A stretch of 64,000 bases of DNA from QZLE01 sp033852075 (GCA_033852075.1 JAWSVC010000020.1:1-64000); one strand, 5' to 3'; counted from the stretch's first letter, positions 28,430 to 37,768 are shown. The notes: generated by a model from the sequence alone, not told the origin. Translations and numbers: made by a program.

Positions 28430-29839
28430 ATGAAATACGATTATGATTTGATATCCATTGGTGCTGGTCCTGCAGGTATGGCTGTATCAATAATGGGTGC
28501 TGAAATGGGTCTTAAGGTCTGCACGATCGAAAAGCATAAGCTTGGTGGTGAGTGTATGAATGTTGGATGCATTCCAAGTAAATCGCTACTACGTATGGCT
28601 AAAACCAGGCACCAGTTTCAAAAATTGGCACAGATGGAATTAGAATCGGATCAAATTCCTAATGTACTAAAACCATTTACTAAGATTCAAAGTTATCTTG
28701 ATTATATAAATGATGCAAAGACCGTCTCAATGTTTGAGAAGGTTGATTTATTATTGGCAGAAGGTTCCGCTGAGTTTGTAGACAACCATACGGTTAAGGT
28801 TGGTGATAAAACAGTTACTGCAAAAAGAATTTTTGTTTGTGTTGGAACTCATCCAATGATTCCGCCGGTTCCTGGTTTGAAAGATGTTGATGTTTTGACA
28901 AATGAGAATATGTTTAAACTGGAAGAGATTCCGGAAAGCATGGTGATTATTGGTGGTGGAGCTATTGGAACCGAGATGGCTCAGGCGTTTTCTCGTCTTG
29001 GGACAAAATGTTCATTAATTCATATGGCAGATCATCTCGTTCCTACAGGAGACCCTGAGGCAGGAGATCTTCTTAAAGAACAATTTGAGAAAGAAGGTAT
29101 AGCTGTTTATAACGGAGCAAAGATTGAAAAAGTAGAAAAAGATGGAGATCTAATAAAGGTATATAGCGATAAAGGTGATGTGTTAGAAGGTAAAAAACTT
29201 CTGGTTGCCGCAGGAAGATGTCCAAATTTTGATGGGCTAAATTTAAAGGCTGCTGGGGTTGAGCTCGATGGGAGAGGATTTATTAAGGTAAATGACTATT
29301 TGCAGACAACTGCCTCTAATATTTATGGGGTTGGTGATTGTAATGGTCATTTCTTACTTTCTCATTCGGCTATGCATCAGGGCATGATAGCTATTATGAA
29401 TAGCATGATGTTTGGACCTATGCGTCGTAAATTTAAAAATTACGTAGTGCCTTGGACAGTCTTTACAGAATCACAGATCTCTCAAGTAGGGATGACGGAG
29501 AAAGAGCTTAAAGATAAAGGAATAAAATACGAAGTTATCAAAATGAACTATGCTGATTATGGCGCTGCCATTGCAGAAAATATCGGTGAAGGTTTCGTTA
29601 AAGCATTTGTAAGTGTTACCGGAAAGATTTATGGCGTGACAATCGTTGGAGAGGGTTCTGGAGAAATGATTAATGAATGGGCGTTAGCAATTCAAAAGAA
29701 ACTTCGTATGCACGATATTATGTTTCTTCAGCATTCATTTCCGACTATGGGATTTCTTACCAAAAGGGCTTCAGAGCAGTGGATGATGAACCGAATGAAG
29801 TCAGGATTTATAAAAAAGATGTGTCGGTTAATGTTTTAA
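28430..29839 (+). CDS. Lpd-like pyridine nucleotide-disulfide oxidoreductase
   Basis: This 469-residue flavoprotein has FAD motif GAGPAG, redox-active pair Cys42/Cys47 in GGECMNVGCIPSK, NAD site VIIGGGAIGTEMAQ (about 172-185) and YGVGDCNGHF. The C-terminal catalytic motif is HSFPTMGFLTKRASE, where dihydrolipoyl dehydrogenases have HAHPTxxE; the His and PT are kept but the Glu spacing differs. It is therefore in the Lpd/mercuric reductase family, but no lipoyl-enzyme genes adjoin it. It sits with the persulfide reductase, so a sulfur-linked electron acceptor is possible. The exact substrate is unknown. Confidence 0.8.
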   Translation: MKYDYDLISIGAGPAGMAVSIMGAEMGLKVCTIEKHKLGGECMNVGCIPSKSLLRMAKTRHQFQKLAQMELESDQIPNVLKPFTKIQSYLDYINDAKTVSMFEKVDLLLAEGSAEFVDNHTVKVGDKTVTAKRIFVCVGTHPMIPPVPGLKDVDVLTNENMFKLEEIPESMVIIGGGAIGTEMAQAFSRLGTKCSLIHMADHLVPTGDPEAGDLLKEQFEKEGIAVYNGAKIEKVEKDGDLIKVYSDKGDVLEGKKLLVAAGRCPNFDGLNLKAAGVELDGRGFIKVNDYLQTTASNIYGVGDCNGHFLLSHSAMHQGMIAIMNSMMFGPMRRKFKNYVVPWTVFTESQISQVGMTEKELKDKGIKYEVIKMNYADYGAAIAENIGEGFVKAFVSVTGKIYGVTIVGEGSGEMINEWALAIQKKLRMHDIMFLQHSFPTMGFLTKRASEQWMMNRMKSGFIKKMCRLMF

Positions 29840-29860
29840 AATATCTAACAATTTGTTGCG

Positions 29861-29894
29861 AAAAGCGCGGTTTTTGATAATCGCGCTTTTTTTT
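29861..29894 (+). terminator. Rho-independent terminator
   Basis: Stem AAAAGCGCG / CGCGCTTTT with a 12-base loop is followed by a run of T (eight in all, including the stem end). It ends the Lpd-like transcription unit. Confidence 0.8.
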
Positions 29895-30016
29895 GGAAAA
29901 TATTTTAATTTATACTGGTTTAGTTGTGTATAACCATGTTACATTGCCAGCCGGATAAAATGAAAAATGATGAATTTGTACTAAAATAATAAGATATAGT
30001 TAGAATCGGTAAAAAG

Positions 30017-31726
30017 ATGGAAGAGACTCCAAAAGCTATGGAAAAGGATCAAAACAATATTGCGTTGATAGAAAAATCGCGTCAATTTGATCTATTGCAG
30101 TCTATTCATAATACGGTTGATTTAATAGAACTGTTGGAGTTAATGACAAAGGAGATTAAACGGTTCAAAAAATATGATGGGATGTTAATTAATCTCATTG
30201 ACAGATCTGGTGATTATCTGGTTTGTGAAAAGATTGAACTGCCAGAAGAATATAGCGGAATTGAACAGTCATATTATAAGTATAAATTTCCTCTTGAGAC
30301 TACTGATGCAAATACTCGTTGCATGCGAGAAAGACGCGCCATAACTATAACTGATGAAAATATTGAAAACTATCCAGGGAATACTAAAACCAGATTTGAA
30401 AGATGGCAGATGAAAACCATGGCGGTTGTGCCAATTTTTAATATGATGGATGTTATTGGTACGGTAGTTGTTTTTAGCCAACAAGAGCTGATTCACGGAG
30501 CAGCTTCTGCAGCATTACAAGAAATTGTTCGGTTTTTTGGAACTCAGCTTACAAATGCTATGTATTTTGCATATATGCGTGAGCAGGAAGAGCTGATAAA
30601 TAAAGCTGCAGAAGAACATGAAAGATTTTTAGCATTTGTATCAGAAGTTAATGAGCTTGTATCAGTAGATCAAATCTATGATCTGATTTCGCGCGAATTA
30701 TTGCGTAAGTTTTCGTTTGATCTTGCTGGTGTTGTAATGAAAGAGGACGATGAATTAATTGTCCAAAAAAATACTATTATTGATGATAAGTTTCATCCAT
30801 ATTATCAACGCTGGTCTGATTATTACGCTAAGACAAAATATAAAATTGATGTGTCAGATGGAACTACCCCGGCAGTATTTATCCAAAACAGGTATATGTT
30901 TATTCCTGATGTAATCCAAATAAGACATTTGCCAATGTCTCCTAAGGATCATGACGCTCTTGAAATTATTCCCAATGCCAGATCATTTTTTTGTTGCCCA
31001 ATACGACAAAAAGGCGATGCGGTTGGTTTAATATGGCTGTGGAGTTTGGAAGAAGTTGTTGAATTAACTGAGCAAGATAAGAAAATGATTGATCTTCTTG
31101 GTTCGTTTATTGGTACAGCGATTGGAAATGCAAAACTTTATGAGAAAGTTGAGCAGCAAAATCATAAGATTGAAGAGCTGAATGAGGTTCTTGAGCAGAA
31201 AGTTAACCAATTACATGAAATGGCAACCAAAGATAATCTAACTTCGTTATATAACTTTGGTTTCTTCCAGAACGAACTAAGTCATAGAATAATGGAATAT
31301 CGTCGTAGTCAGGGCAAATATCATTTGTCAATAATCATTATTGATGTTGATCATTTCAAAAATTTCAATGATACCTATGGACATGTGGCGGGAAATATTG
31401 CTCTGCAAACTATGGCTCAAAGGTTACTAAAAAGAACCAGAAAAATGGATGTTGTGTGTCGTTATGGTGGTGAAGAATTTGTTGTTATATTGCCAAAATG
31501 CGATGTTCATGGGGCTCTTGGTGTAGCTGAAAAACTAAGGGCAGATATTGAAAAAGACCCTGTTGTAATTGAAACGGGAGATGTGTTTATTACCGCAAGT
31601 ATGGGGTGTGCGCAATATGACCCCAAAGAAGAATATGAAGAATTTGTAGAACGTGCCGACCAAGCTCTATATAGAGCTAAAGAAGGTGGTAGAAACAGAG
31701 TAGAAATATCAGGTCATATTGCTTAA
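30017..31726 (+). CDS. GAF-GAF-GGDEF diguanylate cyclase
   Basis: This is a 569-residue soluble protein with no signal or membrane helix. Two GAF-like domains (about 20-185 and 205-375) are followed by a short coiled coil (about 378-402, EQQNHKIEELNEVLEQKVNQ) and a GGDEF domain (about 405-565). The active site is GGEEF in CRYGGEEFVVIL. The inhibitory I-site RKMD lies five residues before it, so product inhibition is expected. It makes cyclic di-GMP in response to a small ligand or redox signal bound by the GAF domains. It stands alone after a terminator. Confidence 0.88.
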   Translation: MEETPKAMEKDQNNIALIEKSRQFDLLQSIHNTVDLIELLELMTKEIKRFKKYDGMLINLIDRSGDYLVCEKIELPEEYSGIEQSYYKYKFPLETTDANTRCMRERRAITITDENIENYPGNTKTRFERWQMKTMAVVPIFNMMDVIGTVVVFSQQELIHGAASAALQEIVRFFGTQLTNAMYFAYMREQEELINKAAEEHERFLAFVSEVNELVSVDQIYDLISRELLRKFSFDLAGVVMKEDDELIVQKNTIIDDKFHPYYQRWSDYYAKTKYKIDVSDGTTPAVFIQNRYMFIPDVIQIRHLPMSPKDHDALEIIPNARSFFCCPIRQKGDAVGLIWLWSLEEVVELTEQDKKMIDLLGSFIGTAIGNAKLYEKVEQQNHKIEELNEVLEQKVNQLHEMATKDNLTSLYNFGFFQNELSHRIMEYRRSQGKYHLSIIIIDVDHFKNFNDTYGHVAGNIALQTMAQRLLKRTRKMDVVCRYGGEEFVVILPKCDVHGALGVAEKLRADIEKDPVVIETGDVFITASMGCAQYDPKEEYEEFVERADQALYRAKEGGRNRVEISGHIA

Positions 31727-31808
31727 GACTATGGTAAACATTTACCGGATAATAGATATATGCTTCAATATCAGCATTGAATTTAAAGAAATTATTTGAA
31801 TAATTATA

Positions 31809-32201
31809 ATGACCAAAGAGATAGAAGGTGTAAGGCTGGATAAATGGCTGTGGGCAACAAGATTTTATAAAACTCGTAAGCTTGCGCTTGAAGCGATTAA
31901 TGGTGGTAAAATCAGATTAAATGGAATTAAGCCAAAGCCATCTAAAGATGTAAAGATTGGTGCTGAAATAGTTATTAGCTATGGACCATATGAAAAAGTT
32001 TTGATAGTTAAAGGATTAATAGAAAAACGAGTATCAGCAAAGGTTGCAGTTGAACAATACGAAGAGACTAATGAAAGTATTGAGAAACGTGAGCTAATTA
32101 GTGAGTTATATAAAATGGATCGTGCATCGCGTCCGATAACAGATGGTAAGCCAAGTAAAAAAGAAAGGCGGCAGATAGTTTCAATTAAAAGGGAAATATA
32201 A
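31809..32201 (+). CDS. hslR: S4-domain RNA-binding heat-shock protein Hsp15
   Basis: This 130-residue protein begins with an S4 domain: VRLDKWLWATRFYKTRKLA, then INGGKIRLNG. A basic tail ends in GKPSKKERRQIVSIKRE. Both length and layout match HslR (E. coli about 133 residues), which binds 50S subunits carrying nascent chains after heat-induced failure of translation and helps recycle them. It is followed 10 bases later by a weak hairpin. Confidence 0.88.
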   Translation: MTKEIEGVRLDKWLWATRFYKTRKLALEAINGGKIRLNGIKPKPSKDVKIGAEIVISYGPYEKVLIVKGLIEKRVSAKVAVEQYEETNESIEKRELISELYKMDRASRPITDGKPSKKERRQIVSIKREI

Positions 32202-32210
32202 TGCTAGTAA

Positions 32211-32240
32211 AAACGCATTAATAAAAATATTAGCGTTTTA
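32211..32240 (+). terminator. Weak hairpin between hslR and the Rad50-like gene
   Basis: Stem AAAACGC / GCGTTTT with an inner TAAT/ATTA pairing is followed by only a short T stretch. It may be a partial terminator. Confidence 0.45.
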
Positions 32241-32271
32241 ATAGGACTAAATAGCAGTAGATGGAAAACAA

Positions 32272-34449
32272 ATGATTATTAACAGCCTCAACGCCCAAAA
32301 TTTTCTTAAATATAGTCAACTTGATCTTAAAAATCTGCCAAGCCATGGGATCATTGGTATAACAGGTGGTAATGAATCTGGTAAAACCTCTATAGGAGAG
32401 GCAATATCTTTTGTCTTATTTGGGCGTACTTTTGCTGTAGATTACGACAAAATTGCCAGAGTAATAAAGTGGGGTGAAGAATCCTGCAGTGTAACAATGG
32501 TATTTCAAATATCCCTTAATAATTACAGAATAGAACGAACTGCAGACAAACAAGGGTATTGTAGCGTAAAGCTGTTTAGAGAACAGGAAAACGAGATAGA
32601 GCAGATAATTGCTGAAGGTAATGTTCCTGTATCTGATTCATTGGTTCAGATACTAGGTTATTCTTATGCTGAATTTGTAGAATCCTATTATCTGGTGCAA
32701 AGAGATATTCCCCTTCCTAATGCAGGTGCAGAAGCAATTAAACAGATATCTGGAATATCTGTTTTTGAGATGAAGATTCTTGATCTTCATAATCAGTTAG
32801 ATATTGAAGAAAATCAAAAAGAGCAACTTGAAACCGAAAAGCACGATCTTAATCAGGAAAGAGAACTTGCATTAACTTTTGATGAAAGATTAGAGCTGCT
32901 TGAGCAAGAAAAGGAAGGTCTTCAAGAATCTATAAAAAACCTTCAAAATAGGGGGCAAGAGCTAGATAATTTTGTTTCGAATATAGATAACTATATCGAA
33001 GCGGTAAAAAAAGATGCAGCGAATATGGCTGCGTCAAAATCGGGAACATCTTATCGGCAATGGTTAGAATTGCTGCAGAATTTACGTATGGTAATTAGTG
33101 AACTGGAAACAGTTACGCCATCTTTTGCAGATGATATACCATCGCCGATTAGTCAGGTTTTGGAACGTGTTATAGATTTTGAAGAACGCCTTATAGGTTT
33201 TGAGTCTATATATGAACAGTTGGGGAGTTATCGTGATGAAATTGGGGTAATGCTTGGCGAATTGGCCCCGTCATCTGACAGCAAATATGCAGTTATACCG
33301 GTACAGGAAAAGGTTAAGTTAGAAACTGAAACAAAACGTAACAGGGTAATACGCTATTTTAGCATTACTACTCTTATAGCATTAGTTATCTCATCAATAA
33401 TCTTTTTTACAACAATAGATGCTGAGCGCTCGCAATCTTTTACTTTTGCAATATTATCCGGAGCAGCCGTTCTTGCATTGGTTTATATTACGCAGAAGTT
33501 AAAAGGCCGATATGATATTGCATACGCACAGCTTGAAATGGTTAAAGAAAAGCTAAGGCAAATAAAAAAAGAAGCGCAAGAAATTGATGAACTGATAAAT
33601 ATTCCATTGGCCGAAGCAATTCGGTATTTAGTAGCGTATAAAGATAAAAAGATTAGTAGTGAAGCAAAGGAGTATCAGGCAGGATTAGGGGCTGTATTGA
33701 TAGATGATATTGAACTGTCGTTGTTGCAAAGAGATATTCAGCGTGAAGCCAAATTGCTAACAACAGAATATATACCTCATATAACCAAAGCAAAAGAAGA
33801 ACAAAAAGAGGTTAAGTTACAACTTGATTCAAGTGCAAAGTCTTTACAGAGTGTAGAATCGGAAATCGACAAAATGCATAAAAATGCAAGATCTCTTGAA
33901 CAGATAGATCTTGATATTTCACAAGCTGATAAAAAGCTAAAACAACAAGAACAACAAATTGAAGATATATATAGTAAGATTGATCAGGCTAAAATTGAGG
34001 CCGAAGAACAGGCAACAAAATTCTCTCAAGGAATAGCAAAATGGGTAACTAAAGCCATATCTCACCTAACTGCTGGTAAATATAGCGAAGTAAGAATAAA
34101 TGATCACCTTAACGTAATTGTATATTCAGAACAAAAAGGTGATTTTATAGAATTTGATGAAATTTCCAGTGGAACTAGAAGACAGATCTTACTGGCAGTT
34201 CGTATAGCTATATCACAAGAATTGTGTGAAAGTAGAGATAATCATAAACAAATGCTGTTTTTCGATGAACCGTTTGCCTTTTTTGATAAAAATCGCGTTG
34301 TGAGTAGTATTAAGGCATTACCAAATTTGAGTGAAGAGCTAAGCCAGATCTGGATAGTGAATCAAGAGGTAGTTGAAGAATCAAATTATGTGCTGCATAT
34401 ACAATGTGATGAAAATAGCCCTATTTTGAGTGTGCAGGACAATATTTAG
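32272..34449 (+). CDS. Membrane-spanning Rad50/SbcC-like ATPase
   Basis: This 725-residue protein has a Walker A motif GGNESGKTS near residues 32-40 of an SMC-like ATPase head, a Q-loop-type segment (SYYLVQRD), long coiled coils (about 175-290 and 430-595), an ABC signature ISSGTRRQ and Walker B LFFDEPFAFFD near the C-terminus. Instead of the zinc-hook CxxC of Rad50, the middle holds two hydrophobic segments (about 362-382 and 390-408) that look like a membrane hairpin. Central membrane segments have been noted in some YhaN-like proteins, but no nuclease partner such as YhaO/SbcD adjoins. It probably acts at the inner membrane on DNA or another polymer; the function is unknown. A repeat lipoprotein follows after 9 bases. 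Confidence 0.75.
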   Translation: MIINSLNAQNFLKYSQLDLKNLPSHGIIGITGGNESGKTSIGEAISFVLFGRTFAVDYDKIARVIKWGEESCSVTMVFQISLNNYRIERTADKQGYCSVKLFREQENEIEQIIAEGNVPVSDSLVQILGYSYAEFVESYYLVQRDIPLPNAGAEAIKQISGISVFEMKILDLHNQLDIEENQKEQLETEKHDLNQERELALTFDERLELLEQEKEGLQESIKNLQNRGQELDNFVSNIDNYIEAVKKDAANMAASKSGTSYRQWLELLQNLRMVISELETVTPSFADDIPSPISQVLERVIDFEERLIGFESIYEQLGSYRDEIGVMLGELAPSSDSKYAVIPVQEKVKLETETKRNRVIRYFSITTLIALVISSIIFFTTIDAERSQSFTFAILSGAAVLALVYITQKLKGRYDIAYAQLEMVKEKLRQIKKEAQEIDELINIPLAEAIRYLVAYKDKKISSEAKEYQAGLGAVLIDDIELSLLQRDIQREAKLLTTEYIPHITKAKEEQKEVKLQLDSSAKSLQSVESEIDKMHKNARSLEQIDLDISQADKKLKQQEQQIEDIYSKIDQAKIEAEEQATKFSQGIAKWVTKAISHLTAGKYSEVRINDHLNVIVYSEQKGDFIEFDEISSGTRRQILLAVRIAISQELCESRDNHKQMLFFDEPFAFFDKNRVVSSIKALPNLSEELSQIWIVNQEVVEESNYVLHIQCDENSPILSVQDNI

Positions 34450-34458
34450 GAAATATGC

Positions 34459-34743
34459 ATGAAAAAATTATTGTTACTATTATCTGTTTTTATTTTATTT
34501 AGTTGTTCAGAATTGAAGTCTGTTGGAAGAGATGTTGGTCATGCGGCTAGAGACGTAACTAAAACTGTTGGACATGCTACCAGAGATACCACAAAAGCAA
34601 TTGGGCATGCGTCTAAAGATGCGACTAAAGTTATTGGTCATACAACAAGGGATGCAACAAAAGCTGTTGGGCATGCAACAAGGGGGGCTACTAAAGAAGT
34701 TGGTCATGCTACTAGTGATGCGGTAGAAGAGGTTGTTGAATAG
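34459..34743 (+). CDS. Lipoprotein made of 11-residue repeats
   Basis: This 94-residue protein has lipoprotein signal MKKLLLLLSVFILFSC with the acylated Cys at 16. The mature part is about six copies of an 11-residue unit with consensus VGHATRDATKA (VGHAARDVTKT, VGHATRDTTKA, IGHASKDATKV, IGHTTRDATKA, VGHATRGATKE). Eleven-residue periodicity with Ala/Thr/Lys/Asp fits an amphipathic right-handed helix or LEA-like stretch. AGGA precedes the start by 8 bases. It shares an operon with the Rad50-like ATPase, 9 bases downstream of it. I do not recognise a family. Membrane anchoring of both products suggests an envelope job. Confidence 0.8.
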   Translation: MKKLLLLLSVFILFSCSELKSVGRDVGHAARDVTKTVGHATRDTTKAIGHASKDATKVIGHTTRDATKAVGHATRGATKEVGHATSDAVEEVVE

Positions 34744-35823
34744 CTAGTCAATAAAGGCTTGTAGCTGATTTCTTCCTTGATTTTTTGCTAAATAAAGAGC
34801 CTTATCCGCTTTATATATCATCTCATCAATATTGGTGTCCTGATTAGGTATACAAGTATATATGCCTGAGCTAATGGTAGTATTAGACTCCCAATTTTTT
34901 GACTCATTTTCAATATTCGCTCGGATGTTTTCCGCAATAAATTTTGCTCCTTCAATATCCGTTTCCGCTAAAATAACCGCAAACTCTTCACCTCCATATC
35001 TGGCAATAATATCTCCAGGCCTTCTAATAGAGTTTTCAATTATTCTAGCGGTTTGTTTAAGGATGCGGTCTCCTACTAAATGACCATATTTATCATTAAT
35101 TTTTTTGAAGTGATCTATATCACAAAGAATGAATGTTATGTGATTTTGATTTCTTCGCGCTCTACCAATTTCTTTATATAAAACATCATTAAATGCTCTA
35201 CGATTCATGACTTGAGTTAATTCATCGGTTCTGGCAAGGTCTTCATGTTTAAATCTTGATGCAAGAGCATCAACAATTATTGAGTGTGATTTCCACCCAG
35301 CCATGGAGATATATAGAATAAACATTGCAGCTAGTAATCCCATATAGAAAACAAGGCCTTCACCATATGAAAAAAGCATAACTGTTATTGGAAGCATTAA
35401 GCTAAAAGCAAAAAAATAAAAAACAGGTAAAAAAACCGGCAGAGAACTTACCGATCCGGCAACAATTCCGCAAAGGAGTATGGCTAAAAAAAGTTGGTGT
35501 TCGATGCTTTCAGGAACAAAAAATAAAACTCCTGATATTCCCCAAACTAAGGCAAATGTACAGGTTAGAATTCCATAAACAATGGCCCAATTTTTATAAG
35601 ATTGTTTTGGAAATTTTTTTTTAAAAATCGGAGAAGAAATAAAGATTCTAACAATCGAGCCAATACATAGAATTGTATACCAGGTGATAAGAAGCTGATG
35701 AGAAATAACCTGCCAAAATGCACAAACTAAAATTAAGGCATTAACTAAGTTTGCCAAAATATCCGGAATGGCTTGTTTTTTTGCGAAATCAGTCTTTATG
35801 GCTAGAATTCTAAGCCTGTTCAT
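34744..35823 (-). CDS. Membrane GGDEF diguanylate cyclase
   Basis: This is a 359-residue protein. The first 180 residues hold about six membrane helices in a compact sensor region. The GGDEF domain (about 195-357) begins RTDELTQVMNRRAF. The active site is RYGGEEFAVIL and the I-site RPGD lies five residues before it. It makes cyclic di-GMP in response to a membrane or envelope signal. Its stop codon directly abuts the stop of the lipoprotein gene on the other strand, with no bases between, so the two genes are convergent with overlapping 3' ends. Confidence 0.88.
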   Translation of the reverse strand: MNRLRILAIKTDFAKKQAIPDILANLVNALILVCAFWQVISHQLLITWYTILCIGSIVRIFISSPIFKKKFPKQSYKNWAIVYGILTCTFALVWGISGVLFFVPESIEHQLFLAILLCGIVAGSVSSLPVFLPVFYFFAFSLMLPITVMLFSYGEGLVFYMGLLAAMFILYISMAGWKSHSIIVDALASRFKHEDLARTDELTQVMNRRAFNDVLYKEIGRARRNQNHITFILCDIDHFKKINDKYGHLVGDRILKQTARIIENSIRRPGDIIARYGGEEFAVILAETDIEGAKFIAENIRANIENESKNWESNTTISSGIYTCIPNQDTNIDEMIYKADKALYLAKNQGRNQLQAFID

Positions 35824-36090
35824 TATAATTCCATATTTTTAATCCATCTTTATAGTAAAGGATAATATTGGAGTGTGATCAAGGTATATTTTCTTGATAT
35901 TCCGATGTTTATAGTTATTGTGTGTGTTTGTTCTCAAAGAAAATTTAATTGAACTTTGGATGAATTAATTACTTAAGTGTCTTTTTAGTTTTAAAAAGTA
36001 TATGGAATTATATATAATTAATTATAACTATTTAATAATTAAGGTAAATTATTAATATATTCGTATATAATAAAAATGCATACGCTGTGT

Positions 36091-36126
36091 AAAAACAATA
36101 AAAACAATAAAAACAATAAAAACAAT
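36091..36126 (+). repeat. Four tandem copies of a 9-base unit in a gene leader
   Basis: AAAAACAAT occurs four times perfectly, followed by an imperfect AAAAATATA. It lies 34 bases before the ATG at 36160 of the next gene. The rest of the 35824-36159 gap is very AT-rich with nothing else recognisable. Confidence 0.85.
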
Positions 36127-36159
36127 AAAAATATAATGATAAATAAAAGGACTTTTAAA

Positions 36160-37584
36160 ATGAATAGATTTAATTTATTGGCATTTGCTTTTCTGATTTT
36201 AGTTAGTGGTTGCGGAGGTTCTGGTAGTACAGGTGATTCTGATACGCAAGGCGGTACTGATAATTTTCAGGCTGCAATGTCATTAACCCAATATGGAATT
36301 ACCTGGTATTTTGCTGAAGAAGTTGAATATGGGCAATTCGCTAACGGTGACTATTGGGTTATTGGACCTGTTTCTATATCTCGAATAACGCCGGTTTCAG
36401 ATGAGGTTATGGGAATTACCACTGGATATGAATTTACGCCTTCGAGTGAAGACGAGGCATGGGAGAGAACCATGCATGGTTCTATGATCAATCCTTCTCC
36501 TTTAAATGGTGGAGCTCAAGGATATGATAGTGAGACTTATGCTTGGCATAATGACCCGGAAACTGGAAGACTTTATGGTACAAATTATGATGATTCATTA
36601 AATGTTGCCTTAGGAGTTTCAGATAGCAATAGACTTGTATTATCAGCAGGATCATCTCTGGTTTCATCAATAAGTCATGAACATGGAGAAAGGCCACAAA
36701 TTAAGTCTCATGCGGTATTAACTGTATTGGGTGCAGCATCACCAGAAGGTAGTTTTAGACCGCCATATAGTGGTTCTGATAAAACTATTAGATTTAATAA
36801 GAGCGATTTAAATTATTCGCTGTTACAAAGGCTAACACCTACAGTATCTGTTCTTGATATTGATACTGTTGCTGGTTATTTCGAAAGGCCATGGATTGAT
36901 CATGTTCCAAACTATAATGCAAGATCAACTCATGCATCAGATAATATGCCAGGTTATGGGCGTGAAATGTCTACTCAGATTGGAGAGGCAGCACTTATGT
37001 TGCACCTTGATTATTCAGATATGGAAAAAGAACAGTTATTAATTAGATATGTTCAGTTAGGGATTGATCTGTATGGCGTTGTTCAAGATGGAGGTGAGCA
37101 TAACTGGACGCCTAATGGAGGGCATGAAAGCGGACGTAAATGGCCGATTCTTTTTGCAGGTTTGGTTTTGGGTGATAGTGATATGGCTAATATTGGGTTT
37201 ACTGATACTGAATTTGGAGAGGATGGTCAGACATTCTATGTAGACCAAACAGTTATTGACAGGGAATATGATGAAGAGTTTGGAGGGTATACTGCAGAGC
37301 ATTTGGGAATGCCGGAATATAGTATTCGTCATACAACCAGGCCAGAATGGGATAATGTTGATTGGCCTGATGCTGCATACAGACGTTGTTGTACTGCAAA
37401 TGCATGGGCAGGTTTTGTTTTGGCTGCAAGAATAATGGGGCAGCAGGCAAATTGGAATCATGATGCACTATTTGACTATCAGGATAGATTTATGCAAATT
37501 CAGTTAGATGATCCCAATCAATACTACAGACAGACATCGGTATTTGTTAGGGAAATGTGGGATACATACAGAGATAGTTATTGA
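36160..37584 (+). CDS. Lipoprotein of unknown function, possible helical-barrel domain
   Basis: This is a 474-residue lipoprotein with signal MNRFNLLAFAFLILVSGCGG and a Ser/Gly/Asp-rich linker after the Cys. I chose ATG 36160 for its signal peptide and the AGG upstream; an in-frame ATG at 36076 would add repeat-encoded KNN residues before the signal. The mature region is rich in Trp, Tyr, Gly and His, including YAWHNDPETGRLYGTNYD, HNWTPNGGHESGRKWPILFA and YRRCCTANAWAGFVLAAR. These resemble segments of helical-barrel carbohydrate-active proteins, but I do not recognise a family. No carbohydrate genes are nearby. Confidence 0.6.
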   Translation: MNRFNLLAFAFLILVSGCGGSGSTGDSDTQGGTDNFQAAMSLTQYGITWYFAEEVEYGQFANGDYWVIGPVSISRITPVSDEVMGITTGYEFTPSSEDEAWERTMHGSMINPSPLNGGAQGYDSETYAWHNDPETGRLYGTNYDDSLNVALGVSDSNRLVLSAGSSLVSSISHEHGERPQIKSHAVLTVLGAASPEGSFRPPYSGSDKTIRFNKSDLNYSLLQRLTPTVSVLDIDTVAGYFERPWIDHVPNYNARSTHASDNMPGYGREMSTQIGEAALMLHLDYSDMEKEQLLIRYVQLGIDLYGVVQDGGEHNWTPNGGHESGRKWPILFAGLVLGDSDMANIGFTDTEFGEDGQTFYVDQTVIDREYDEEFGGYTAEHLGMPEYSIRHTTRPEWDNVDWPDAAYRRCCTANAWAGFVLAARIMGQQANWNHDALFDYQDRFMQIQLDDPNQYYRQTSVFVREMWDTYRDSY

Positions 37585-37768
37585 TTGATATCGACTTTAT
37601 TTTCTTGGTATCTGGTAAAAGTAGTTGTTTACCTATTGCGAAACAGATAGTTATATGTCATATAATAAATAGAATGTGGATACATTTCTAAATGGATTAG
37701 TTAAATAGACTATCTTCAATGGAAAGTTCCGATAGCATGAGGTCGGATAAAGCAAGGAGGGTATTGCA

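Noticed and set aside
36091..36126. Possible CRISPR or phage attachment repeats
   Set aside because: The units are 9 bases with no spacers and there are no cas genes. No CRISPR array was seen anywhere in the window.
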